Assembly: GCA_021740385.1 (NCBI GenBank)
Contig: JAIOZY010000016.1
Location: 1 to 64,000, forward strand
Direction: 5' to 3'
DNA length: 64,000 nt
Origin: Prolixibacteraceae bacterium
Lineage (GTDB): Bacteria > Bacteroidota > Bacteroidia > Bacteroidales > Prolixibacteraceae
Position 1 is the stretch's first letter. Every line of letters begins with the position of its first letter. Below, one piece after another: positions 8,105 through 16,165 of the stretch. The position numbers were made by a program, and so were the translations under genes. The notes under the pieces are model-generated. The model did not search any database and was not told the origin of the DNA. It saw only the letters and a program-made list of their open reading frames with translations.

Positions 8105-10186
8105 TTGAATTTAGAATCAGCATTATCAAATACCGCATTGTACATTTTATTGTTCCTTATTGTTGCAATTGCAATAAGCTACCTGGTTTATTTTTTCAGG
8201 AAAGACAAGGAAGAATTCACAGGCATACAGCGACTTACACTTACTACGGTACGTTTTCTTTACACTTTTCTCATTGTTTTTCTGATCATTTCACCTGTAA
8301 TTGAACTAATAAAAAAGCGGATCGAGAAGCCAATTCTTATTTTGGGTATCGACAATTCGGAATCGATGGAAAACGATACAACCTATCGGTCAGCATTAAT
8401 ATCGTTAAATGAAAATGTGATTTCGGAAGCCGGCGACAAATTTGATATCGACTATTATACTTTCGGCAATACAGTTACGCCAAAAGGCACGTTAACTTTT
8501 TCTGAAAAAATTTCGAACTATTCCAATTTTTTTAATGAGCTCGAAAAACGGTATTTCAACCTGAATATAGGTGCAATAATCATGGCCGGCGACGGCATAT
8601 ACAACGAGGGTAAAAACCCCGTGCAGGAAGCCCCCGCTCTTATGTCGCCCATTTATACAATTGGCATTGGCGATACACTCACCGACTCCGACCAGGCAAT
8701 TATTAACCTGAACCACAACCCGAATGTTTTCATGGGAAATACCTTCCCGCTTGAAATTGAAGCGCTGTTTAAGAAAGTTGATGCTCCATCTACACAGCTT
8801 AGTGTCTATATTGAAAATTCACTAATATATTCCGAAAAAATCGATATTCCACAACCCGATTATTACTACAAAAAAACGTTACGGCTCAATGCCGAAGAAC
8901 CAGGCCTTCAAACCGTCAACGTTTTACTGACGCCTCTGCCTAACGAATCGAATACAGCCAATAACCGGGCAGGTTTTTCAATTGAGGTACACGAAAACAA
9001 GTACGAAGTGCTTGTGCTCACACAATCGCCGCACCCCGATATTGGTGCAATTAGCGAAACATTAAAGCAACAGGCCAATTTCAAAATTACAAATTCAGAT
9101 ATTTCAACGTTTGACGATACCCTTTCCAACTTCGACATCGTTGTACTCAACCAGTTACCTTCGTTAAACATTCAGGAAAACAAACATTTTTTGTCATTAA
9201 AAGAAAACACAACCCTGCCCGTTTTGGTCATTACCGGCCCGCAAACATCAATATCGGCTTTTAATAACCTCAACTTAGGCCTCAAAATGGCACCCTCGGA
9301 AATTACCGAGGAGAGCAGCCCGTATTTCAATGCCGGTTTCTCCCTGTTCAGCCTTCCTCAAAATATTAATTCCGTTGCACCGTATTACCCGCCTTTGCTC
9401 ACATGGTATACCCAGTATGAGTATTCAGGTGAATTTGCCGAACTGGCCTTTCAGAAAATTAACGGGATCGAAATGGATTATCCCCTGATATTGACAGGCG
9501 AAGTTGACCAACGAAAAACCGCGGTTATTACGGGTGAAGGTATTTGGCGCTGGAAACTGCACGAATATCAGAACACCGGCAAACATCAGACTTTTAACCA
9601 ACTCTTCGTAAGCCTGTTTAACTATCTGTGCCTTAAAAAAGAACGGGAGCAGTTTAAGCTTGAATACCCGAAAATTGCACCCGAAACTTCACCCTATAAA
9701 ATAAAAGCACAGGTTTTTAATGAAATTTACGAACCCGTTACAACGACTGAAGTTAAACTTATACTGACCGATTCAACAGGTGCTGAACTCAATTACATTT
9801 TCGACTCCGACAACATATCCTACAACCTGAACATGGGCTACCTTACACCGGGAAAATATTCGTTTATTGCTTCAACTACGCTTGGAGAAAAAACGTTTAA
9901 ACAAAGCGGCAATTTCAATATTCAGGAAATAAACGTTGAACAGAATAACCTGAAAGCCGATTTTATGTTATTGAAAAATATTTCGGAACAAACAGGCGGT
10001 AAATTTTTCTACCCCTCGCAAATAGATGATCTCATAAACAAAATTGCTAAAAACAAAGGGATTGAAATAAAAATTCATAACGAAAAAAACATCTCCGAAA
10101 TAATTGACTGGAAATGGTACTTGTTTATTGTGATCTTTTTGCTCTCTTTGGAATGGTTTTTGAGAAAGTTTTGGGGCAGTTATTAG
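8105..10186 (+). CDS. Membrane-anchored von Willebrand A domain protein
   Basis: A 693-residue protein with two N-terminal membrane helices (about 11-31 and 50-66), then a VWA-like domain that opens with a MIDAS motif, GIDNSESM (D83, S85, S87). A long beta-rich middle follows and a single helix near the C-terminus (about 668-686). This layout resembles BatA/BatB-type or 'glutamine amidotransferase-like' inner-membrane proteins of Bacteroidota, but the partner MoxR ATPase is not adjacent. The start is a TTG, preceded by AAAGGAAA at 8 bases; no closer ATG fits. Function is not known; metal-dependent protein binding at the membrane is an inference from the MIDAS. Confidence 0.7.
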   Translation: MNLESALSNTALYILLFLIVAIAISYLVYFFRKDKEEFTGIQRLTLTTVRFLYTFLIVFLIISPVIELIKKRIEKPILILGIDNSESMENDTTYRSALISLNENVISEAGDKFDIDYYTFGNTVTPKGTLTFSEKISNYSNFFNELEKRYFNLNIGAIIMAGDGIYNEGKNPVQEAPALMSPIYTIGIGDTLTDSDQAIINLNHNPNVFMGNTFPLEIEALFKKVDAPSTQLSVYIENSLIYSEKIDIPQPDYYYKKTLRLNAEEPGLQTVNVLLTPLPNESNTANNRAGFSIEVHENKYEVLVLTQSPHPDIGAISETLKQQANFKITNSDISTFDDTLSNFDIVVLNQLPSLNIQENKHFLSLKENTTLPVLVITGPQTSISAFNNLNLGLKMAPSEITEESSPYFNAGFSLFSLPQNINSVAPYYPPLLTWYTQYEYSGEFAELAFQKINGIEMDYPLILTGEVDQRKTAVITGEGIWRWKLHEYQNTGKHQTFNQLFVSLFNYLCLKKEREQFKLEYPKIAPETSPYKIKAQVFNEIYEPVTTTEVKLILTDSTGAELNYIFDSDNISYNLNMGYLTPGKYSFIASTTLGEKTFKQSGNFNIQEINVEQNNLKADFMLLKNISEQTGGKFFYPSQIDDLINKIAKNKGIEIKIHNEKNISEIIDWKWYLFIVIFLLSLEWFLRKFWGSY

Positions 10187-10204
10187 TCAGTTAAATAATG
10201 GCGT

Positions 10205-11239
10205 ATGAAGAAATTCTGCTTTTTAATAATATTTACGGTTTTTGTTGTTGGCTCATTTGCACAACTAAAAAAATTTACCGTTGAAGTACCCTACCCTTCA
10301 AAGGTCGACATTTCAGACTCAATACAGAGTTTCCTGATTATGAACCGGTCTATGACTCCGGATTTCACCAACTTCAACGAAGATTCGTTGCAAATTTCTT
10401 TTTATAAAGAAAATTTCAACGTAAACGCCGTGCTTCTCGACAGTACAGCAGCCGATACAACCATAAAAGCACTTGGCGATTTACTCTATCAATCGGGGCG
10501 TTACGACATTGTTATTCCCATTGAACGTAACATTTACCGGCTTTTACCCTACGCTGAAACACCTGAACCGCTTACCTGGAATTACGTTGAAACAATGTGC
10601 GAACAATTTGAAACCGATGCACTTATTGTACTCGAAAACCAAGCTATGCGCACAGTTACAAATTACAAAAGCCAACGGGAATACATTGGATACAGCACCT
10701 ACGAAAAAACGTTTTTTGCCTCAATCGATTTCTATTACCGGGCACACTGGCGTATTTACGACCCCAAAAACCAAAAAATCATTGTCGATTACGTGACCAA
10801 TAAAGATACGTTGTACTGGGACAGTTACGAGACCGATCTGGTTAGTTGCTTCAACAACCTTCCCACAATAAAAGAAGCGTGTTACGAAACAGGTATCAAA
10901 ACAGCATTTGACCTTCGCGACATTATTGCCCCCGAATGGAAAAACGAAACCCGTTATTACTATGTGCTCAAGGACGATTCAATTGACCTGTCGATTACGT
11001 TGGCTGCTGAAGGCAAATGGGACGAAGCCCTTAAAAACTGGTATAAATACATTGATGAAGGAAACCGCTTAAAAAAGAGCCGGATACTATATAACCTTGC
11101 CCTTGCTTATGAAATGAATGGTAATTTATCCGAAGCCATACGGTGGTTAAAAGAATCGAACGACCTGTATTACCGCGAAGTTACCAAATATTACCTGCAA
11201 CAACTTGTAAAACGCTACAACGTACAAAAAAACAATTAA
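10205..11239 (+). CDS. DUF6340-like envelope protein with TPR-like tail
   Basis: A 344-residue secreted protein: Sec signal peptide MKKFCFLIIFTVFVVGSFAQ, an alpha/beta middle with the look of the DUF6340 family of Bacteroidota, and a C-terminal 80 residues that read as two tetratricopeptide-like helix pairs (EGKWDEALKNWYKYI, ILYNLALAYEMNGNLSEAI). It starts 18 bases after the VWA gene, so the two are probably co-transcribed. The DUF assignment is from memory of the pattern; no enzymatic motif is seen. Confidence 0.65.
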   Translation: MKKFCFLIIFTVFVVGSFAQLKKFTVEVPYPSKVDISDSIQSFLIMNRSMTPDFTNFNEDSLQISFYKENFNVNAVLLDSTAADTTIKALGDLLYQSGRYDIVIPIERNIYRLLPYAETPEPLTWNYVETMCEQFETDALIVLENQAMRTVTNYKSQREYIGYSTYEKTFFASIDFYYRAHWRIYDPKNQKIIVDYVTNKDTLYWDSYETDLVSCFNNLPTIKEACYETGIKTAFDLRDIIAPEWKNETRYYYVLKDDSIDLSITLAAEGKWDEALKNWYKYIDEGNRLKKSRILYNLALAYEMNGNLSEAIRWLKESNDLYYREVTKYYLQQLVKRYNVQKNN

Positions 11240-11287
11240 CGGTTTCTTTTCTGCATTTTTCTTAAATTTACCCACTAAACCGTAAAA

Positions 11288-11788
11288 ATGAAATATACCG
11301 GTATTATATTATTGGGCTTGCTTTTTTTATCAGCCTGTTCGTTGCTCAAACCTAAAAAAGCAACTGAAACAACAACATTTCCCGACCAGTCGGAAATTGT
11401 TGAAGCGGTTAATGCAGCCACCAGCCAACTAATAAATGAAGATTGGCTATCACAGTTTTTGATTATAAACGACGAAAGGCCCGTGTTGATGCCATTGCTG
11501 GTAAAAAATGAAACCAATGCAACAATCGACAGTGAAATGATCCTCTCCGAACTTGAGAAAAATTTAATTACCTCGGGCAAAGTGAGGGTAATAAAAGCCA
11601 CTCCCCAGCAACAAAAATTAACTCCCCACGAAATACTCTCATCGGGAATGAGCATCGATTATGTTATTACCACCAGCTTAATAAAAGATGGTTCATCAGC
11701 CAATACCTATAACCTGATACTCTATTTTTGGGGAAACAAATCAAAAAAACCTGAGAAAATCATTCAAAACCAAATTCAATACAACTGA
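11288..11788 (+). CDS. Small lipoprotein, LpoB/CsgG-like fold suspected
   Basis: A 166-residue lipoprotein: the lipobox LFLSACSLL puts the modified Cys near residue 17. The mature part contains RPVLMPLLVKNETNATIDSE followed by an LEKNLITSGKVRVI helix-strand, which resembles the start of penicillin-binding-protein activator LpoB and related CsgG/FlgO-like lipoproteins. It is shorter than most of those. It lies 48 bases after the previous gene and only 3 bases before the cysteate synthase-like gene. The fold call is tentative. Confidence 0.55.
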   Translation: MKYTGIILLGLLFLSACSLLKPKKATETTTFPDQSEIVEAVNAATSQLINEDWLSQFLIINDERPVLMPLLVKNETNATIDSEMILSELEKNLITSGKVRVIKATPQQQKLTPHEILSSGMSIDYVITTSLIKDGSSANTYNLILYFWGNKSKKPEKIIQNQIQYN

Positions 11789-11791
11789 TCC

Positions 11792-13087
11792 ATGCACGTT
11801 TTTCAGAAAACCAATTATCACTTAAAATCACTTTGTTGCGAAACCGAATTTGATGACGCTAACTGGGAACTGAATTGCCCGAAAAACAGCAAACCATCTT
11901 TAATAAGAACGGTTTACGCCCGAAAGCAACTACGCATACGAAACGAGTTGCCCGGCTTATACTGTTTTGCCGACTGGCTGCCCATTAACCGCATACTCGA
12001 GGGATCGGGAAAACCCGTTACTTACAAAAGCGAAGGACTTTCCAAAATACTGGGATTAAAAAACTTATACATCAATTTTAACGGCTACTGGCCCGAAAAA
12101 GGTGCATACATAAAAACCGGCACGTTTAAAGAATTTGAAGCCTACTCGGTATGTGCAAGGGAAAACCCGCACATCAACAAAACACTTGTTGTTGCTTCGG
12201 CAGGAAACACTTCGAGAGCTTTTGCCCGTGTTTGTTCCGAAAACAACATTCCACTATTGCTATTTGTCCCCTACGATTATCTCGATACCATGTGGTTTGA
12301 AAAACCGCTGCATTCATGTGTGAAACTGGTATCGGTTGAACACGGTGCCGATTACTACGATGCCATTCACTTTTCGAATTATGCCACAGAGCTGCCCGGC
12401 TTTTACCCCGAGGGTGGTGCCAAAAATGTTGCCCGTCGCGATGGAATGGGACTGGCCGTTTTATCGGCTGTTACAACCATTGGGAAAATCCCCGATTACT
12501 ATTTCCAGGCCATTGGCAGCGGAACCGGTGCTATTTCAGCCTGGGAAGCCAACCTGCGCTTTATTGAAGACGGAAGGTTTGGTAAAAACAAAATGAAGCT
12601 GATGGTTTCTCAGAACCACCCGTTTGTTCCAATAAAGGAAGCCTGGGATGCAAACTCGCGTGAATTGCTGCCCATGGATGAAAACCTTGCCCGTAAAAAT
12701 GTCGACACCATTAACGCCAAAGTATTATCGAACCGGAAACCACCTTATTCCTTAACAGGCGGCCTTTTCGATGCTTTAACCGACACAAACGGCGAAGTAC
12801 TTTCGGCTACGAACGAAGCGGCACAAAAAGCCGCTGCATTGTTTGAAAAAACCGAAGGGATTGACATTGATGTAGCAGCCTCGGTTGCCGTTGCCACCCT
12901 GATCGATTCAGTTGAAAAAAATAAAATTGAAAAAGATGCAATCGTTATGCTGAATATTACCGGAGGCGGAATAGACCGTTACATGCAAACCCACGAGCTG
13001 CATTATGCTCAGCCCGATCATGTATTTTCACTAAGCGATTCAAAGGAATTTGTCCAGTCGAAAATTCAGGATTTGTTTGACAAATAA
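11792..13087 (+). CDS. Cysteate synthase-like PLP enzyme
   Basis: A 431-residue fold-type II PLP enzyme, close in pattern to cysteate synthase, a threonine-synthase paralogue that makes L-cysteate from O-phosphoserine and sulfite. The likely PLP lysine is K113 in IKTGTFKEFEAY; the phosphate-binding loop is SAGNTSRA (about 136-143); a glycine-rich AIGSGTGAISAW segment follows near 250. In methanogens cysteate leads to coenzyme M; in Bacteroidota it feeds capnine and other sulfonolipids. The N-terminal Cys-containing segment (SLCCETEF) resembles the zinc-ribbon-like start of such proteins. It starts 3 bases after the lipoprotein gene. Threonine synthase is the main alternative. Confidence 0.75.
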   Translation: MHVFQKTNYHLKSLCCETEFDDANWELNCPKNSKPSLIRTVYARKQLRIRNELPGLYCFADWLPINRILEGSGKPVTYKSEGLSKILGLKNLYINFNGYWPEKGAYIKTGTFKEFEAYSVCARENPHINKTLVVASAGNTSRAFARVCSENNIPLLLFVPYDYLDTMWFEKPLHSCVKLVSVEHGADYYDAIHFSNYATELPGFYPEGGAKNVARRDGMGLAVLSAVTTIGKIPDYYFQAIGSGTGAISAWEANLRFIEDGRFGKNKMKLMVSQNHPFVPIKEAWDANSRELLPMDENLARKNVDTINAKVLSNRKPPYSLTGGLFDALTDTNGEVLSATNEAAQKAAALFEKTEGIDIDVAASVAVATLIDSVEKNKIEKDAIVMLNITGGGIDRYMQTHELHYAQPDHVFSLSDSKEFVQSKIQDLFDK

Positions 13088-13162
13088 TTTATGATTACCA
13101 TTTAACGCAAATGCAGCAATTTAACTGTTGTGATCCATTGAAGACAATGCAATCTACATGCA

Positions 13163-13765
13163 CTATCCAAAAAAGAAGCGGATATTCGATGCTTTGATGA
13201 AACAAGCAGAATAAGCATCTCCCATGAAACGCATTTTTCGTTCTTGCCCGTTTGTTTTAATAAAACCGGCCATTTCGAAAAGCCTGTCGGTTTCGCTTGC
13301 AGGAATACCATGCGATTCTTTAACCGGTTCGCGCAGGAAAATTTTTCCACCCGGACGAAGCAATTCATGCATTTCGGCAATCAGTTCTTCACGGTTTTCT
13401 TCGGGCACATCGTGCAAAACATAGTGCAGGTTTATTGCATCGAATTCGCCATTGGGGAAATTGAGGTTAACCAACTGCCCTTTAACAAACGAAGTGTTGG
13501 GATAATCGCGTAAATTGCGTTTTGCCCGTGAAATATATCGTTTCGAAATATCGACACAGGTTAACTGTCCGCGGTAAAGCTTGCGGGCAAGCAATTCGGC
13601 CATCACACCAATACCCGATCCGAATTCAAGAATCTTATCTTCGGGCTTCACCGGTAAAGTATCGACATAAGCACCGTAAAGGTAGCGGCGGCTTATGGGC
13701 CGTAATGCCTGTTGCATGTAAACATTTATTGTGCTGGGTTCAAAGGTGGTTGTAAGTTGAGTCAT
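13163..13765 (-). CDS. Class I SAM-dependent methyltransferase
   Basis: A 200-residue Rossmann-type methyltransferase. Motif I is ILEFGSGIGVMAE, followed by LTCVDISKRYISRAKRNL and an FDAINLHYVLHDVPEENR segment typical of small UbiE/MenG-like or type 11 methyltransferases. The substrate cannot be told. The open frame extends 11 codons upstream, but MTQL at 13765 gives the better start. It converges with the cysteate synthase-like gene and has no co-directional partner close by. Confidence 0.75.
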   Translation of the reverse strand: MTQLTTTFEPSTINVYMQQALRPISRRYLYGAYVDTLPVKPEDKILEFGSGIGVMAELLARKLYRGQLTCVDISKRYISRAKRNLRDYPNTSFVKGQLVNLNFPNGEFDAINLHYVLHDVPEENREELIAEMHELLRPGGKIFLREPVKESHGIPASETDRLFEMAGFIKTNGQERKMRFMGDAYSACFIKASNIRFFFG

Positions 13766-13987
13766 GTTTAAAATTTTAATTTTTTGCAATATCCGCATTT
13801 CGGTTCAATAATTTCACTTATTATCGGGGAAAGCACCTTTTTTACCGATGAAATTTCCTTATAAACGCTTTCGTGTTACAACTCTCTCAACACAAAGCCA
13901 ACTAAGGACCTAATTATTAAAAACTTGCCGTTAGTCAGTTGTCAGTAGTCAGTAGTTTGAACATCAACATCCAGTATCAACATCCAT

Positions 13988-14106
13988 TATCCAGTATCCA
14001 GTATCCAGTATCCAGCATCGAGTATCCAGCATCCAGTATCGAGCATCCAGTATCGAGCATCTAGTATCGAGCATCCAGCATCGAGCATCCAGCGTCGAGT
14101 ATCCAG
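13988..14106. repeat. 7-bp tandem repeat array, 17 units
   Basis: Seventeen consecutive 7-base units fit (T/C)ATC(C/G)AG: mainly TATCCAG, CATCCAG, TATCGAG and CATCGAG, with single variants CATCTAG and CGTCGAG. More degenerate units (ATCAACATCCAGTATC) extend leftwards to about 13962, and a GTCAGTAGTCAGTAG run precedes those. The array ends one base before the stop codon of the minus-strand gene at 14108. Confidence 0.85.
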
Positions 14107-14107
14107 C

Positions 14108-14722
14108 CTAAAACCAGCCAAAAATAAAGTTCATATAAACGCCGAAACTAGAGAAGTGGTCATCGTTCATATTTGGGATTGCATTAACGTTTAATGTACG
14201 CCTGTACTCGGCCCCAACATTCATTTTAAAGAAACGGGTGAGGTTTACCTCAAGTGAAACTGTTGGCACTACAACAAAAACATTATCACTCACATCCTGA
14301 TTGAGTTCATTATGATAACCTGAAATTTCACCCCATCCAATACGGGTATGAATAACCGGATGGATCATTTTTTTGGGAAATATTTCATAACCTATCCAGA
14401 AACCGCCGTGACCAAATTCAAAATTCCGCAGCGAATTTACATTTCCAACGCTGTATGAATTACTTAAGCCTTCGCCATACCCACCCAGAAAGAGGTTATT
14501 GATGATGATGCCGCCACCGCCGCCCATCAAAAAAGCAAACTCGCCATTTATGGCCGAATAGCTCATGGTAGGTCCGCCAAAGCCGCTTATACGGCGTATG
14601 GTTATCGAATTCATCACGGTTTTTACCTCATTTTTATCATTGAATTCATCCAGATCCCATTCTTGTGCCGAAAGCACAGTTACAGCAAATATTAAGATTA
14701 ACAGAAAAGCTATTTTTTTCAT
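14108..14722 (-). CDS. Secreted protein, probable outer-membrane beta-barrel
   Basis: A 204-residue protein with a clear signal peptide (MKKIAFLLILIFAVTVLSAQ). The rest alternates short amphipathic beta-strands rich in Gly, Phe and Tyr and ends in YMNFIFGWF, an aromatic C-terminus typical of outer-membrane barrels. No known family is recognised. A glycine-only run (MGGGGGIIINN) lies near residue 68. It is monocistronic by spacing; its 3' end touches the 7-bp repeat array. Confidence 0.6.
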   Translation of the reverse strand: MKKIAFLLILIFAVTVLSAQEWDLDEFNDKNEVKTVMNSITIRRISGFGGPTMSYSAINGEFAFLMGGGGGIIINNLFLGGYGEGLSNSYSVGNVNSLRNFEFGHGGFWIGYEIFPKKMIHPVIHTRIGWGEISGYHNELNQDVSDNVFVVVPTVSLEVNLTRFFKMNVGAEYRRTLNVNAIPNMNDDHFSSFGVYMNFIFGWF

Positions 14723-14899
14723 ACGATTAAATTTTTAATTTCAATTGGTCCGCCTGCTGGCGTATGGAATTTCTCCCGCCAAGGCGGGATCGTTTCATTT
14801 CGTTTTATTTAAAATTTCTTATTTACTTTTAATGCAAACATTGCTGATGATAACAGACAAGCAAACTAAAACAGGGTTGCAAAAAGTTTACTTTTTTTT

Positions 14900-15673
14900 T
14901 CACCTCACAAAAGTAAACACATCACCCGATGAGTTTTGGCTCTCGAAATAATAACCACTATGATCGAACGCCTGCAAATCGGTTACCTTTTCAAGCCGGT
15001 TTTCGATCATAAACCGCGCCATCATTCCCCTTGCCCTTTTTGCATACACGGTAACCATTTTCCGTTGTCCACCACGTTCTTCATAAAAAAGTGGCGTAAT
15101 AACCCTGTAATCTGATTTTTTAAACTTGATCGCTTTTGAATACTCATTCGAGGCAAGATTCACGAGGCATTTATCGCCCGGCGAATGATTTACTGCTTCT
15201 TCAATTGATTTGGTAATAAGCCCGGTCCATATTTCATATAAATTCTTTTTGCCGAGGAAAGCCCGTTTTGTTCCCATTTCGAATCGGTATTCCTGTATCA
15301 GGTCAAGCGGCCTTAGTATGCCATACAAGCCCGATAAAATACGCAAAACGTTTTGTGAATAATTTAATTCATCTTCTCCAAATTCTTTTGCACTTAAACC
15401 CCGGTATGCTTCACCTGTAAACGATAAAACTGCAGGAGAAGAATTTTCGGGTGTATGGTTAGTATCCCAGGTTTGAATACGTTGGTAATTGAGCATTGCC
15501 AACCTTGAATTAACCTTCATCAGCTTTGCAATTTCATCGATTGACAATTTCTTTAATTCGCCAACCAGTTTTTCAGAAACTGAAAGGTGCCCGGGCAACG
15601 TATAATGCAATCCGTCGTCATTTGACAGGGGCACTACCTTCATATCTTTTGCAGGAGATAAAATTGCCAGCAT
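14900..15673 (-). CDS. yaaA: Peroxide stress protein YaaA
   Basis: A 257-residue member of the UPF0246/DUF328 family, of normal length. The start MLAILSPAKDM and the VLSFTGEAYRGL, LYGILRPLDLIQEYRFEMGT and AKRARGMMARFM stretches are family signatures. In E. coli YaaA is induced by OxyR and limits iron-driven DNA damage under peroxide; it binds DNA through a helix-hairpin-helix-like part. Monocistronic here. Confidence 0.93.
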   Translation of the reverse strand: MLAILSPAKDMKVVPLSNDDGLHYTLPGHLSVSEKLVGELKKLSIDEIAKLMKVNSRLAMLNYQRIQTWDTNHTPENSSPAVLSFTGEAYRGLSAKEFGEDELNYSQNVLRILSGLYGILRPLDLIQEYRFEMGTKRAFLGKKNLYEIWTGLITKSIEEAVNHSPGDKCLVNLASNEYSKAIKFKKSDYRVITPLFYEERGGQRKMVTVYAKRARGMMARFMIENRLEKVTDLQAFDHSGYYFESQNSSGDVFTFVR

Positions 15674-15775
15674 AATTTAATTTTTCCCTAAAATACGACA
15701 AAAACACGTATTGAAGAAAAAAATGGAGGGCCGTAGGTCCGATGCATTTAAAATGCTGTTCAGACATAACACTGC

Positions 15776-15970
15776 CTATTTGGTTCTCTCCTTTTTCGAT
15801 AGCTTCCGCACCCCAATTGCCGTTATTGCTGCAATAAGTAAATATATCATTCCCCCGGCAGGCACCGGGTTTGCCCCGGGATCGGCAGGTGGCAATGGCT
15901 GGGCTGACAATACTTTTGCAAATATCAATAAGGAGATAATCAGTGAAAATGATTTATATATAGGTTTCAT
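15776..15970 (-). CDS. Small CTERM-like sorting-signal protein
   Basis: A 64-residue protein with a signal peptide (cleavage after LSAQ), a proline-rich spacer PLPPADPGANPVPAGG, a hydrophobic helix MIYLLIAAITAIGV and a basic end RKLSKKERTK. Pro-rich linker, helix and Arg/Lys tail match the small CTERM-type (PID-CTERM-like) proteins found in many copies in Bacteroidota. Such proteins are presumably sorted or held at the membrane; no function is established. A longer open frame on the other strand is its shadow. Confidence 0.6.
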   Translation of the reverse strand: MKPIYKSFSLIISLLIFAKVLSAQPLPPADPGANPVPAGGMIYLLIAAITAIGVRKLSKKERTK

Positions 15971-15980
15971 GCTATTAAAG

Positions 15981-16064
15981 TTATTGGTTTACAAATACTT
16001 TCTCCACTTTTCGCTGCCCGTTATCGTTTACAACCTGCACAATGTGCAAGCTGTTGCCCCTCAT
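15981..16064 (-). pseudogene. Possible remnant of a T9SS-type C-terminal domain
   Basis: The minus strand encodes 27 codons that read like the last strands of a secretion-sorting domain (GNSLHIVQVVNDNGQRK, then VEKVFVNQ and stop). The frame is closed by a TAG directly before its only ATG, and the neighbouring frame has a different open stretch, which suggests decay by frameshift. It lies between recN and the CTERM-like gene. Low-confidence call. Confidence 0.25.
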
Positions 16065-16165
16065 CTATTAATACACGATAAATTTCTGAAAATGCTTTTG
16101 ATAAATCATCTGTGTAACTTGTCCGACAAACGGCGGATCTGTGGATAAAAAAAATAAAAATTCGA

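Noticed and set aside
15711-16148. 145-codon plus-strand frame
   Set aside because: It is antisense to the CTERM-like protein and has poor composition; the minus-strand frame has a proper signal peptide.
16140-16148. Second perfect DnaA-box sequence (TGTGGATAA) near recN
   Set aside because: A single 9-mer match in 64 kb is expected by chance about once; no gene start is close by.
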